Shown: one piece after another, positions 7,845 through 16,316 of the stretch
Numbering within the stretch: position 1 is the stretch's first letter
Layout of the letters: every line of letters starts with the position of its first letter
Origin: CAUZIR01 sp965250195
GTDB lineage: Bacteria; Chloroflexota; Dehalococcoidia; Lucifugimonadales; UBA2962
Reading direction: 5' to 3'
Assembly (NCBI GenBank): GCA_965250195.1
Contig: OZ252295.1
Span: forward strand, 1,550,001 to 1,614,000
DNA length: 64,000 nt
Translations under genes and position numbers: made by a program
Notes under the pieces: model-generated
Told to the model about the DNA's origin: nothing
Database searches by the model: none
What the model saw: the letters and a program-made list of their open reading frames with translations, nothing else

Positions 7845-9335
7845 ATGTCACAACTCAGTTCAATACTCGAAACCAAACCCGAAGAGCGGCCCGCCATCAT
7901 CGTGCCGGACGGGCCAACACTTACATACGGGCAACTGCGAGGCGAAGTCGATCGCGTCGCCGGGCTGCTGGCGGGCGTGGGAGTTGAGCCGGGCAGACCG
8001 GTGTCAATGGTGTTGGGCAACGATGTCGAGTACATGGTCACGTTCCTTGCCGTCGCTAGAGCCGGTGCCGTGGCCGCCCCGCTCAACCCCGCCTACACGA
8101 TCGCCGAGTTCAAGTTCTTCATGGAGGACGCGGGCAGTCAGCTAGCATTGCTCCCGCCGACAGAAGGCATAGCCAGGGCGGCCGCCGAGTCCCTCGGAAT
8201 CAGAGCGGTCGATGCCTGGGCGGACGGGGCCACCGTGAAGATGTCCGTTGCCGGTGGCGAACTTACCGAGACCGGGAATCCGGATGCACCGGCGGGCGAC
8301 GCGACCGCGCTTTTCTTGCACACCTCCGGCACCACGTCCAGGCCGAAGGGCGTGCCGCTCAGCCACGACAACCTGCTGGAGTCGGTGCGCAACATTTCGA
8401 CGACATACGAGTTGACTGGGGCCGACGTGGCGATGGTGGTGATGCCCCTGTTCCACGTCCACGGGCTCATCGGCGTCGCGTTGTCCACGCTGGCGTCGGG
8501 CGGCACGATCGTGCTTCCGCCTCGGTTCTCTGCCGGCACCTTTTGGCCCATCCAGCGTAAGACCGGCGCCACCTGGTACTCGGGCGTGCCGACTATTCAC
8601 AAGATTTTGCTGGACCGGGCGGACGCCGACGGTGCTCCTTCGAGGAGCTTCCGGTTCATACGTTCGTGCTCGGCGCCCATGTCACCGGTGGCCATCGACG
8701 CGATGGAATCCCGCTTCGGCGCCCCCTTTTTGGAGGCTTACGGCATGACCGAGGCGTCCCACCAGATGTCGTCGAACCCGCTGCCACCCGGCGACCGCAG
8801 GCCCGGAAGCGTGGGCGTTGGCACGGGAGTCGGCGTGTCGGTGCGGGACGAGTCCGGTGCTGAGGTGGGGACCGGCGCGCAAGGCGAAGTCTGCGTGCGG
8901 GGGGCCAACGTCACCCGCGGCTACGCCAACAACCCTGAAGCCAACGCAACCGCGTTCTGGGGCGAGTGGTTTCGCACCGGCGACCAGGGCGTGCTTACGC
9001 CAGATGGTTACCTGACGCTGACGGGGCGATTAAAGGAATTAATCAATCGGGCCGGAGAGAAGATCTCGCCGCTCGAGGTAGACGAGGCGCTGCTCGGCCA
9101 CCCCGCCGTCGCTGAGGCCGTTTCCTTCGCCGTGCCCGACCCCAAGTACGGCGAATGCGTGCACGCCGCCGTGGTGCTAAGCGGCGATGCGACGGAGGAA
9201 CAGATAAGGGCCTACTGCGCCGAGCGGCTGGCGTCGTTCAAGGTCCCCGACGCGGTCTACATAGCCAGCGAGCTGCCGCGCACCGCCACGGGCAAAATAC
9301 AGCGCCGCCACGTCGCCGCCAGGTTCGCCGGGTAG
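7845..9335 (+). CDS. AMP-forming acyl-CoA synthetase/ligase
   Basis: ANL-superfamily enzyme activating a carboxylate with ATP and CoA. Motifs in order are the P-loop LHTSGTTSRPKGVPLSH near residue 160, the EAYGMTEASHQMSSNP A5 motif, FRTGDQGVLTPDGYLTLTGR with the hinge Asp/Arg, and the C-terminal RTATGKIQRR with the adenylating Lys. The overall pattern is close to the oxalate/short-chain CoA ligase branch, but the substrate is not determinable. The ATG at 7845 gives 496 residues; ATG 7818 and TTG 7791 are in frame. A TATGAT box at 7817-7822 favours 7845 as a near-leaderless start. Confidence 0.88.
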   Translation: MSQLSSILETKPEERPAIIVPDGPTLTYGQLRGEVDRVAGLLAGVGVEPGRPVSMVLGNDVEYMVTFLAVARAGAVAAPLNPAYTIAEFKFFMEDAGSQLALLPPTEGIARAAAESLGIRAVDAWADGATVKMSVAGGELTETGNPDAPAGDATALFLHTSGTTSRPKGVPLSHDNLLESVRNISTTYELTGADVAMVVMPLFHVHGLIGVALSTLASGGTIVLPPRFSAGTFWPIQRKTGATWYSGVPTIHKILLDRADADGAPSRSFRFIRSCSAPMSPVAIDAMESRFGAPFLEAYGMTEASHQMSSNPLPPGDRRPGSVGVGTGVGVSVRDESGAEVGTGAQGEVCVRGANVTRGYANNPEANATAFWGEWFRTGDQGVLTPDGYLTLTGRLKELINRAGEKISPLEVDEALLGHPAVAEAVSFAVPDPKYGECVHAAVVLSGDATEEQIRAYCAERLASFKVPDAVYIASELPRTATGKIQRRHVAARFAG

Positions 9336-9352
9336 CCCCGATCCTACGGGGC
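9335..9352. terminator. Hairpin between convergent genes
   Basis: GCCCCG-ATCCTA-CGGGGC is a perfect six-pair stem between the convergent acyl-CoA ligase and Kelch lipoprotein genes. There is no T-run on either side, so terminator function is only suggested by position. Confidence 0.4.
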
Positions 9353-9353
9353 C

Positions 9354-10529
9354 TTACGGCACGTATAGTTCGGTTTCGGCCAGCACGCTGTCCGCACCAT
9401 TGCCGCCAGTAACCAGCGCCCGGCCGTCTGCCAGTATCGTGACGACGTGCCGGTATCTCCCATCCAGCAAGTCCGGTGCGATTGACCAGGTTCCCAGTTC
9501 CGGGTCGTAGATCTCCACCGAGGTACCCACTCCCAGCCCGCCGCTGACCATCACCTGGCCGTCGGCCAGCAGCACCGCCGAGTGCTCGGATCGTGCATTA
9601 GCCAGCTCCGACACCGGGGTGAATGCCGAGGTCTCCGGGTCCCATATCTCAGCTGACTTCTTCTTGCCCTTGCCCCCGACCACCAGGACTCTGCCGTCGC
9701 TCATGAGCGTGGCGGTGTGTAGAACCCGGCCCACGGACATCTCGCCCGCAGCCGTCCACGTGTCCGAAACTGGATCGTAGAGTTCGGCCGTTTTCAGGTG
9801 GGGCCCGTCCAGCTTGCCGCCGCCTACCACTAGGACGTTGCCGTCCGTGAGCGTAACGGCGACGTGCCGCCTACGCTTCTCGCTCATCGACCCGGCTTCG
9901 GCCCACGCACCGGTCGCGGGGTCGTAAATCTCGATCGAGTCCAGCGTTCGGAACAGCTCGATGTCCAGGCCGCCGGTCACCAGGACGCGACCGTCGTCGA
10001 GCACCGCCCAGGCCTCGGTCTCCCTTGCCACCGACAGCGAGCCGGTCAGCGTCCAGGTATCCGTCGCCGGGTCCCATAGCTCCGCCGTGAGGAAGGGGTC
10101 CAGGGTCAGGCCAACTCCTCCTGCAACCAGTACCGATCCGTTGGGTAGGGTGGCCACCACCATCTGCCTGCGGCCCTCGACCAGGGAGCCCGTCCGCGTC
10201 CATTCGCCGGTAGCCGGGTCATAGATCTCGGTCGTGTCGTATACCGACGGCCAGTCACCGCCGCCGCCCTGTCCCTTGCCCCTACCGCCGATGGCCATCA
10301 CCCGGCCGTCGGGGAGCGTCACCAAGTTGTGATAAAAGCGGTCGTCGTGCATCTCGCCGGTGCTGATGAACTCGCCGATCGAGTGGGCGACCTTCGCGGT
10401 CTCGCCCGATCCGTCTGGTTCGCTTGCGGTGTCCGCGGTCGATGTCGCAGCCGGAGAGCTGCTGCACGCGGCCAGAGCCGCTGCGACAAAGAGGAAGAGA
10501 GCCGCGATAAGAAGAGTCCGACGGTGCAT
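9354..10529 (-). CDS. Kelch-repeat lipoprotein
   Basis: A 391-residue exported protein. Residues 1-22 form a lipoprotein signal ending in the lipobox LAAC (Cys22), followed by a Ser/Thr/Ala-rich linker to about residue 50. The rest consists of about seven Kelch-like blades. Each contains a GRVLVxGG strand, a diagnostic ExYDPxTGxW turn and a hydrophobic HxAxxLxDG strand, for example EIYDPATGEWTRTGSL and ELYDPVSDTWTAAGEM. It probably folds as a membrane-anchored beta-propeller on the outer face of the membrane. The binding partner is unknown, and no catalytic motif is visible. Confidence 0.88.
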   Translation of the reverse strand: MHRRTLLIAALFLFVAAALAACSSSPAATSTADTASEPDGSGETAKVAHSIGEFISTGEMHDDRFYHNLVTLPDGRVMAIGGRGKGQGGGGDWPSVYDTTEIYDPATGEWTRTGSLVEGRRQMVVATLPNGSVLVAGGVGLTLDPFLTAELWDPATDTWTLTGSLSVARETEAWAVLDDGRVLVTGGLDIELFRTLDSIEIYDPATGAWAEAGSMSEKRRRHVAVTLTDGNVLVVGGGKLDGPHLKTAELYDPVSDTWTAAGEMSVGRVLHTATLMSDGRVLVVGGKGKKKSAEIWDPETSAFTPVSELANARSEHSAVLLADGQVMVSGGLGVGTSVEIYDPELGTWSIAPDLLDGRYRHVVTILADGRALVTGGNGADSVLAETELYVP

Positions 10530-10624
10530 CGAATCACCTCCCGCCGACCCCGGTCAGGACCGGCGAAGATTCACCCGCATTCCGCAGTATCAGGTACGTA
10601 CGAGGCCGACTTTACAACATACAG

Positions 10625-11746
10625 TCAACCCGACGCACCGAACCGGTCCGGCCTGAACGCCGAATAATCGGCGCCAGGTTGGCTGCCGAGCATCATGCTC
10701 ACAGCCATCTCGGCCATCGCCGGACCGAGCAAGATGCCCTTGCGTCCCGCGCCGGTGGCGACCGTCACGCCCTCCCATCCCGGAAGCGCGCCGATCACCG
10801 GCAGGCCGTCGCCGGAAATCGGCCTCAGGCATGCCGTCTGCTTCACCAGCCGGGCGTCCGCCAGGCCGGGGACCATCGTCAGCAGTCCCGCCATGACGAC
10901 ATCTCTTGCCTCAACAGTGGGCTCTTCGTTGAAACCCACTTCCTCCTCGGTAGTCCCTGCCCACACCAGTCCGTCGGGCTTGCTCGTTACATAGTTGCCC
11001 GCCCAGCCAATCGAGTGCTCATACGGCTCGCCCGGCGCATCGAGCCTGAGTATTTGTCCCTTCAGCGGCCGAATGCCCACCGTCGTGCCCGAGTTGGCGG
11101 CCAACCCCTCCGTCCACGGCCCCGCCGCGATCAGCACCGAGTCACACATCAGCACATCGCCGTCGTCCAGCACTATCCCGGCTAGCCTCGTACCCGAGCG
11201 ATTGAAGCCAGTGGCACGCCGGTTGAGGATGTGGACCCCCAGCCGTTCGGCGTCCTGCGCGAGCGCCAGCACGAACTTGTAGGGCTCCACCTCGCCCGTG
11301 TCGTGGTTCAGCACGGCTCCGAAGGCTTCCCTCGATACTCTTGGCTCTACCGTTTGCACGCTGTCACCGGCCAGCCACTCGGTGTCCGCGCCCTCGCCCT
11401 GCATCCAGCCAAGGTGCGCGCGGGCGTGCTGCGCGTCGGCCTCGGTGAAAGACAGCGACAGCGTCGACTTGGCCCGGTACTCGGTGTCCACACCGGTAGC
11501 CTCGGGCAACTCGGACCCGAGCGTGCGGTGTAGCTCGAAACCGCGTCGGGCCATGCCGGTCAGGGCACCCGGTATGTCCGAGCCGGAAAACGGGTGCAGG
11601 CCGCCGTAGGCGAAGCCGGATGCGTGGCTGCCGACCGAGTCCTTCTCCAGCACCACACAGTTGAGTCCTTTTTGGGCCAACATGCGCGCGGCTGCCACAC
11701 CGACGACCCCTCCGCCAATCACCACTGTGTCGTAACTGATTTTCAT
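10625..11746 (-). CDS. FAD-dependent oxidoreductase of the D-amino-acid/glycine oxidase (DAO) family
   Basis: A 373-residue flavoprotein. The dinucleotide-binding motif VVIGGGVVGVAAARMLAQKG starts at about residue 6, and ends in the ATG at 11746 as the start most consistent with the DAO fold. A substrate-domain GGLHPFSGSD segment and the C-terminal GAGRKGILLGPAMAEM FAD-contact loop follow. Such enzymes oxidise glycine, sarcosine, D-amino acids or related amines. It lies divergent from, and 163 bp away from, a class III aminotransferase, which may point to amine or amino-acid catabolism. The exact substrate is unknown. Confidence 0.85.
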   Translation of the reverse strand: MKISYDTVVIGGGVVGVAAARMLAQKGLNCVVLEKDSVGSHASGFAYGGLHPFSGSDIPGALTGMARRGFELHRTLGSELPEATGVDTEYRAKSTLSLSFTEADAQHARAHLGWMQGEGADTEWLAGDSVQTVEPRVSREAFGAVLNHDTGEVEPYKFVLALAQDAERLGVHILNRRATGFNRSGTRLAGIVLDDGDVLMCDSVLIAAGPWTEGLAANSGTTVGIRPLKGQILRLDAPGEPYEHSIGWAGNYVTSKPDGLVWAGTTEEEVGFNEEPTVEARDVVMAGLLTMVPGLADARLVKQTACLRPISGDGLPVIGALPGWEGVTVATGAGRKGILLGPAMAEMAVSMMLGSQPGADYSAFRPDRFGASG

Positions 11747-11909
11747 GGCGGCTATGTTACCCCCGTAGATGCCCCGTCTCAGTGCCTTCTCAGTGCATCT
11801 GGGCTGGGGTAGTACCGCCCCGGCACGGAGTGTTACCATTCCGCCGTTCAGCGGTGGGGCGCACCGACCTGTAGCCCTCGCCGCCACTAATCTTGAGGAG
11901 GACTTGAAC

Positions 11910-13280
11910 ATGGTTGTAAAGCCGCTTTCTGGCGAAAAAATCGAAGACCTGAAAGGCCTGGGGGAAACCCATTTCTGGCCGCATTCCAGGCCCACCGGTG
12001 ACCTGTCCGACGACACCGGTATAAAGATCGTCACCCACTCGAAAGGTATCTGGGTAGAGGGTCCGACCGGTGAGAGGCACGTAGACCTGATCGCGGGCAT
12101 GTGGCTCAAGAATATCGGCCACGGCCGCAAAGAGATCGCCGACGCGGTCTACGCCCAGATGCAGGACATTAGCTACGCACCGGGCGGCACCGTCGCCCCG
12201 TCCACCATTGAGCTTGCCGCCAAGGTAGCGAGCCTGACCCCCGACCCGGAGAGCCGGGTGTACTTCGTCTCCGGGGGCTCGGAGGCCGTCGAGACGGCCA
12301 TCAAGATGGCGAAAAAGTACCAGTTCAACCAGGGCGAGCGCGGCCGGTACAAGGTCATCTCCCGCCAGAATTCGTACCACGGGGCCACGCACCTGTGCAT
12401 GGCGCTGGGCTTCAACTCCATCAACCGGCCCAACGACTACGGACCTCTCGTACCCGGGAATATTCGAATATCCAACCCCGGCGTCGAATACCGCGGGCGT
12501 GGTGGCGACTGGGACATGCAGTACGCCGCAGACCTGGAGCGGGCCATCATCGCCGAGGGTCCAGACTCAGTGGCTGCTTTCATCGGCGAGCCCATCTCGG
12601 CCGCTTCCGGGATACACATCCCGCATCCTGAGTACTGGCCGACCGTGCGGAAGATTTGCGACAAGTACGGTGTCGTCATGATCGCCGACGAGGTGATCAA
12701 CGGCTTCGGTCGCACCGGCAAGATGTTCGCCGTCGAGCATTGGGACGTTAAGCCCGACATCATGACCGTGGCCAAGGCGCTGACGTCCGGCTACCTGCCC
12801 ATCGGCGCGGCCATCGCCTCCAAGAAGATCGGTGAGGCAATGGAGGGTTCGGGCGACCAGTCCTTCCGCCATCTCATCACCTTCGGAGGCAATCCCCCGG
12901 CGTGCGCTGCGGGGCTGGCCAACCTCGACATCATCGAGCGCGAGGGTCTAGTGCAGAACTCTGCCGATCTCGGCACCTACCTGTACGAGCAGCTGCAAAC
13001 GCTGAAAGAGCACCCCATCGTGGCCGACGTCCGTGGCGGCATGGGCCTGCTCGCGGCGGTAGAATTCGCCAAGGACCGTGAGACCTTCGAGCCCTTCCCG
13101 GCCGAAGCCGGTTTCGATGGCAGGCTCGGTGATCTCATGGAGCAAAACCAGCTCCTCGGGCGTGGCATGAACCAGTCCATGTTCTTTTCACCCCCACTCT
13201 CCATTACGAAGGACGAGGTCGACTTCGTCGTCGGCCAGACCGAGAAAGTCGTCACCCAGCTGGAGAAAGAACTCACGTAA
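11910..13280 (+). CDS. Class III (omega) aminotransferase
   Basis: PLP-dependent fold-type I enzyme of 456 residues. It contains VYFVSGGSEAVETAIKMAKKY (read here as VYFVSGGSEAVE plus TAIKMAKKY, the PLP phosphate site), VMIADEVINGFGRTGKMF with the PLP-nitrogen Asp, and IMTVAKALTSGYLP carrying the Schiff-base Lys. These are hallmarks of omega-amino-acid:pyruvate/taurine-type aminotransferases. The start at 11910 follows TTGAGGAGGAC; the frame is open upstream but lacks a ribosome site. A strong terminator follows the stop. Confidence 0.92.
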   Translation: MVVKPLSGEKIEDLKGLGETHFWPHSRPTGDLSDDTGIKIVTHSKGIWVEGPTGERHVDLIAGMWLKNIGHGRKEIADAVYAQMQDISYAPGGTVAPSTIELAAKVASLTPDPESRVYFVSGGSEAVETAIKMAKKYQFNQGERGRYKVISRQNSYHGATHLCMALGFNSINRPNDYGPLVPGNIRISNPGVEYRGRGGDWDMQYAADLERAIIAEGPDSVAAFIGEPISAASGIHIPHPEYWPTVRKICDKYGVVMIADEVINGFGRTGKMFAVEHWDVKPDIMTVAKALTSGYLPIGAAIASKKIGEAMEGSGDQSFRHLITFGGNPPACAAGLANLDIIEREGLVQNSADLGTYLYEQLQTLKEHPIVADVRGGMGLLAAVEFAKDRETFEPFPAEAGFDGRLGDLMEQNQLLGRGMNQSMFFSPPLSITKDEVDFVVGQTEKVVTQLEKELT

Positions 13281-13300
13281 TAGAGGTAGGCTGATAATCG

Positions 13301-13332
13301 AAAGGCCCCGGTCCGTTGACCGGGGCCTTTTT
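13301..13332. terminator. Bidirectional intrinsic terminator
   Basis: AAAGGCCCCGGTC and GACCGGGGCCTTTTT form a near-perfect stem with a four-base loop and a T-run on the plus strand and A-run-derived Ts on the minus strand. It separates the plus-strand aminotransferase from the minus-strand HtrA gene, so it can serve both. Confidence 0.92.
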
Positions 13333-13351
13333 GCGTCTCGGATCTCCGGTT

Positions 13352-14566
13352 TTAGCGGCCGGGCTCCGGCCAGCCCCCCAACGTCACGGTGACTATTCGC
13401 TCCGCCCCGTCGCGCAGGACCGTCAGATCCACCTCGTCGCCGGGGACCAGAGTGTTGAAGTAGTCCACCATGTCGGAGACCGACTCAATCGTGTTCCCGT
13501 CCACCGCCACAATGACGTCGCCCCGCCCGCTCGCCGAGGCGAACGGGTCGTCCCGCAGCCGGGCGGCCGAAGCGCCGGTGTTTGGGAGCACCTCACTTAT
13601 ATAGACGCCGAATTCGGCGGAAATCCCCAGCGCCGCGCTGACGTCGGGGGTGATCGACATTCCTCGTATCCCCAGCCATGGCCGCGATACCTCCTCCGAT
13701 GCGATGAGCCGTGACATGAGTCCGGCGAGGATGTTGCTGGGGACCGCGAAGCCGATGCCGAAGTCCCCCTGCGCCGAGATCTGCACGGCGGACGTCACGC
13801 CGATAACCTCGCCTTCGGAGTTGAGGAGCGGCCCGCCCGAGTTGCCCGGCAATAAAGCCGCGTCAATCCAAACCATGTTCGGTATCGGTCGTTGCAGTGC
13901 AGGTGCCACCCTGCGATCGCGCAGCAAGGGTGGGCTGTCGCCGACGCCCGCGACGATCCCGATAGAAAGGAAATTCCGCATTCGGAACGGGCTGCCGATG
14001 GCGATCGCCAGTTGGCCTGCCTTGAGGTTCGAAGAGTCGGCCAGCTTCAGTGGTCTGATGCCGACGACCTGCTCCGGGTCGACCGAGAGCAGGGCCAGGT
14101 CGTCAGAGGGGCTTGAGCCGAGAAGACGCCCCCGGACGATGCGGCCGTCCGAGAGGGAAACGTCTACGGTAGCCGCCCCGGCCACCACGTGGCTGTTGGT
14201 GACCACATGCCCGTCGGAGTCCACGAAAAACCCGGCCCCGGTGTCGGTCGTCCCGTCGGACCGGTGGACGATCAGCTCCACGACCGAGGGCGCCGCGACC
14301 TCGAACAGGGAGGTCACGGCCGCCTCGTCATAGGTCGGGCCGGTCGCAGGTTCGGTCCCACCCCGACGCTCCACGAGAACCCCGATGGCGATCCCGGCCA
14401 GCACTCCGATCAGCAGCGTCATGAATCCGACGCCTCTTAGCATGCTCCACGACAGCTTGCGAGGCTCGGGCACCGAGCGCCCCAGGCGGAAATAACCCTC
14501 TAACGGAGGAGGCGCAGCCTTCTCTCGCTCTTTTTCTGGGCCTTTATTTTGGTCTGGGAAGTTCAA
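13352..14566 (-). CDS. Membrane-anchored HtrA/DegP-type serine protease with PDZ domain
   Basis: Protein quality-control protease acting outside the cytoplasmic membrane. The 404-residue protein has a basic/proline-rich cytosolic N-terminus, one membrane segment at about residues 46-66, and a trypsin-like domain with the triad His126 (TNSHVV), Asp156 (SDDLALL) and Ser243 (LPGNSGGPL). A single PDZ domain covers about residues 310-400 and ends in TVLRDGAERIVTVTLG. This is the usual layout for bacterial S1C proteases with one PDZ. It stands alone on its strand. Confidence 0.94.
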   Translation of the reverse strand: MNFPDQNKGPEKEREKAAPPPLEGYFRLGRSVPEPRKLSWSMLRGVGFMTLLIGVLAGIAIGVLVERRGGTEPATGPTYDEAAVTSLFEVAAPSVVELIVHRSDGTTDTGAGFFVDSDGHVVTNSHVVAGAATVDVSLSDGRIVRGRLLGSSPSDDLALLSVDPEQVVGIRPLKLADSSNLKAGQLAIAIGSPFRMRNFLSIGIVAGVGDSPPLLRDRRVAPALQRPIPNMVWIDAALLPGNSGGPLLNSEGEVIGVTSAVQISAQGDFGIGFAVPSNILAGLMSRLIASEEVSRPWLGIRGMSITPDVSAALGISAEFGVYISEVLPNTGASAARLRDDPFASASGRGDVIVAVDGNTIESVSDMVDYFNTLVPGDEVDLTVLRDGAERIVTVTLGGWPEPGR

Positions 14567-14799
14567 TGGATTCTCGAATGGTTTTCCAATAGCTCGGTCA
14601 AAAGTTGGAGAGAAAGGAGCATTGTTAGTTACATACTATCCGGCCGCAGTTAAGGGCTGGACCGGACACTGGAGTTACGAAACACGCTTGCCAAGGGATT
14701 CCCCTTGCGGCCACTCACGGGCCCGGTGGTTGACGCCAGCCGGTTCCGATAAGGTAGCGCCAGGCCGGGTAGCTACTCCCGCCGCAACGGAGGTGCCGA

Positions 14800-15906
14800 A
14801 TGAAGGCCGGACTGTTCTTGATGCCGTCCCACCCGCCGGAGAGAGATACTTTCGAAGCTCTCCAGTGGGACCTGGACACCATCGAATACGCAGACAAGCT
14901 CGGCTACTGCGAGGCATGGATCGGCGAGCACTTCACCGCCATTTGGGAGCCGGTGCCGGCGCCGGACCTCATGGTCGCCCAGGCGCTGCTACAGACCGAG
15001 CGCATCAGGCTCGGTGTAGGCTCGTACCTCCTTCCCTTCCACCACCCGGCCGAACTGGCCCAGCGCATCGCTTACCTCGACCACATGGCGCAGGGACGGT
15101 TCATGTTCGGAGTGGGAGCCGGCGGCATCCCAACGGACATGGAGCTGTTCCAGATCGATGTGGAAGCCAACCAGCACCGGGAGATGACCAGGGAGTCGTT
15201 GGAGATAATCCTCGGCATCTGGGACAACATGGACAACCCCCCCTGGAGTTACGAGGGCAAGTACTGGTCGGTCAAGCTGCCGGCGCTCGACGAGTACGAG
15301 TTCGCGACCCTGGGCTCCTATCGAAAACCCTTCACCAAGCCTTATCCACCGATCGGCATCTCGGCCGCCAGCCCCAACTCGACGACGTTGCGCATGGCGG
15401 GCGAACGAGGCTTTTTGCCCATGAGCCTGGGTCTAAACGCCCAGTACATGCCCGGTCACTGGGACGCCGTACTGGAGGGCGCCGCCGAGGCGGGCAGGGA
15501 GCCGCCGTCCCGCAGTGACTGGCGCGTGGTGCGCGACTTCTGGGTGGCCGACACCGACGAGGAGGCACAGGAGACGGCCTGGAACGGCGGCCTGGGCCGG
15601 GCCTGGCGAGATTACCTGCACCCGCTGTTTTCTGCCGGGCCTCACCCGATCACGCGCAACATGAAGCATGACGAATCGCTCCCCGATGAGGCGGTCACCC
15701 CCGAGTACATCATGGAGCACATCTGGCTCGTGGGTTCGCCCCAGACTGTCGCCGACAAGATTCGCTCGTTGTACGAATCGGCGGGCGGATTCGGGGTACT
15801 GCTGGGTATGGTCGTCGACCAGCAGGGCGACGACGTGCGGTGGAAGCACTCCATGCGGCTTATGCAGGAGGAGGTCATGCCCCTCCTCGCCGACCTCGAA
15901 TTCTAG
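14800..15906 (+). CDS. LLM-class flavin-dependent monooxygenase (luciferase-like)
   Basis: A 368-residue TIM-barrel flavoenzyme. It begins MKAGLFLMPSHPP and shows YCEAWIGEHFTAIWEPVPAP, the LGVGSYLLPFHHPAELAQR strand, and GRFMFGVGAGGIPTDMELF, all characteristic of bacterial luciferase-like alkanal/hydrocarbon monooxygenases that use reduced flavin. The C-terminal IWLVGSPQTVADKIRSLYE segment closes the barrel. GGAGGTG precedes the ATG. The substrate is unknown. It is followed 19 bp later by a small resolvase-like membrane protein, a pairing with no obvious logic. Confidence 0.9.
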   Translation: MKAGLFLMPSHPPERDTFEALQWDLDTIEYADKLGYCEAWIGEHFTAIWEPVPAPDLMVAQALLQTERIRLGVGSYLLPFHHPAELAQRIAYLDHMAQGRFMFGVGAGGIPTDMELFQIDVEANQHREMTRESLEIILGIWDNMDNPPWSYEGKYWSVKLPALDEYEFATLGSYRKPFTKPYPPIGISAASPNSTTLRMAGERGFLPMSLGLNAQYMPGHWDAVLEGAAEAGREPPSRSDWRVVRDFWVADTDEEAQETAWNGGLGRAWRDYLHPLFSAGPHPITRNMKHDESLPDEAVTPEYIMEHIWLVGSPQTVADKIRSLYESAGGFGVLLGMVVDQQGDDVRWKHSMRLMQEEVMPLLADLEF

Positions 15907-15925
15907 GCGGGTCTAGCACCGACCA

Positions 15926-16291
15926 ATGGCTTTAGCGGTCGTAACTCTCTCGGCAGTCATCGCGGCGCTGGTCGTGGTCTTGTTGGTGACGTTGCGGGTT
16001 GCGTCCGCGTTGCGCGGTGAGCTTCGCGCCACCCGCTCGTCGCGTCAGAGCCAGAGCACCCGGTACGGGCAGATTACCGAGCAGTTCATGCCCTGGGCCT
16101 CCAACTACCCCTACGACCCGTCCGGGTTTCGCTTTCTGGGCTCTCCCATCGACGGCGTCCAATTCGAGGAAGACCAGGTCATATTGATGGAGTTCAAGAC
16201 CGCCGGTAGCAAGCTATCGGCCACCCAGAGACGCATCCGCGATTTAGTCCGCAAAGGCAAAGTCAGCTTCGAAGAGTTCCGCCTGTCCTGA
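15926..16291 (+). CDS. Holliday-junction-resolvase-related endonuclease-like protein with N-terminal membrane segment
   Basis: A 121-residue protein. Residues 5-28 form a hydrophobic transmembrane helix. The C-terminal half reads GQITEQFMPW, FRFLGSPIDGVQFEED, ILMEFKTAGSKLSATQRRI, matching the Endonuc_Holl-type family related to archaeal Holliday resolvases. The conserved acidic PID and E-x-K (MEFKT) nuclease residues are present. Family members are uncharacterised in most bacteria, and a membrane-tethered nuclease is the structural prediction. It may share a transcript with the LLM gene. Confidence 0.8.
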   Translation: MALAVVTLSAVIAALVVVLLVTLRVASALRGELRATRSSRQSQSTRYGQITEQFMPWASNYPYDPSGFRFLGSPIDGVQFEEDQVILMEFKTAGSKLSATQRRIRDLVRKGKVSFEEFRLS

Positions 16292-16316
16292 GTGCAGCCG
16301 GGACCGGGCGACCGGA

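Noticed and set aside
14567..14799. Possible riboswitch upstream of the LLM monooxygenase
   Set aside because: The gap has a small CAAGGG/CCCCTTG hairpin and GC-rich pairing, but it does not match the SAM, TPP, FMN, cobalamin or glycine consensus as far as I can see.
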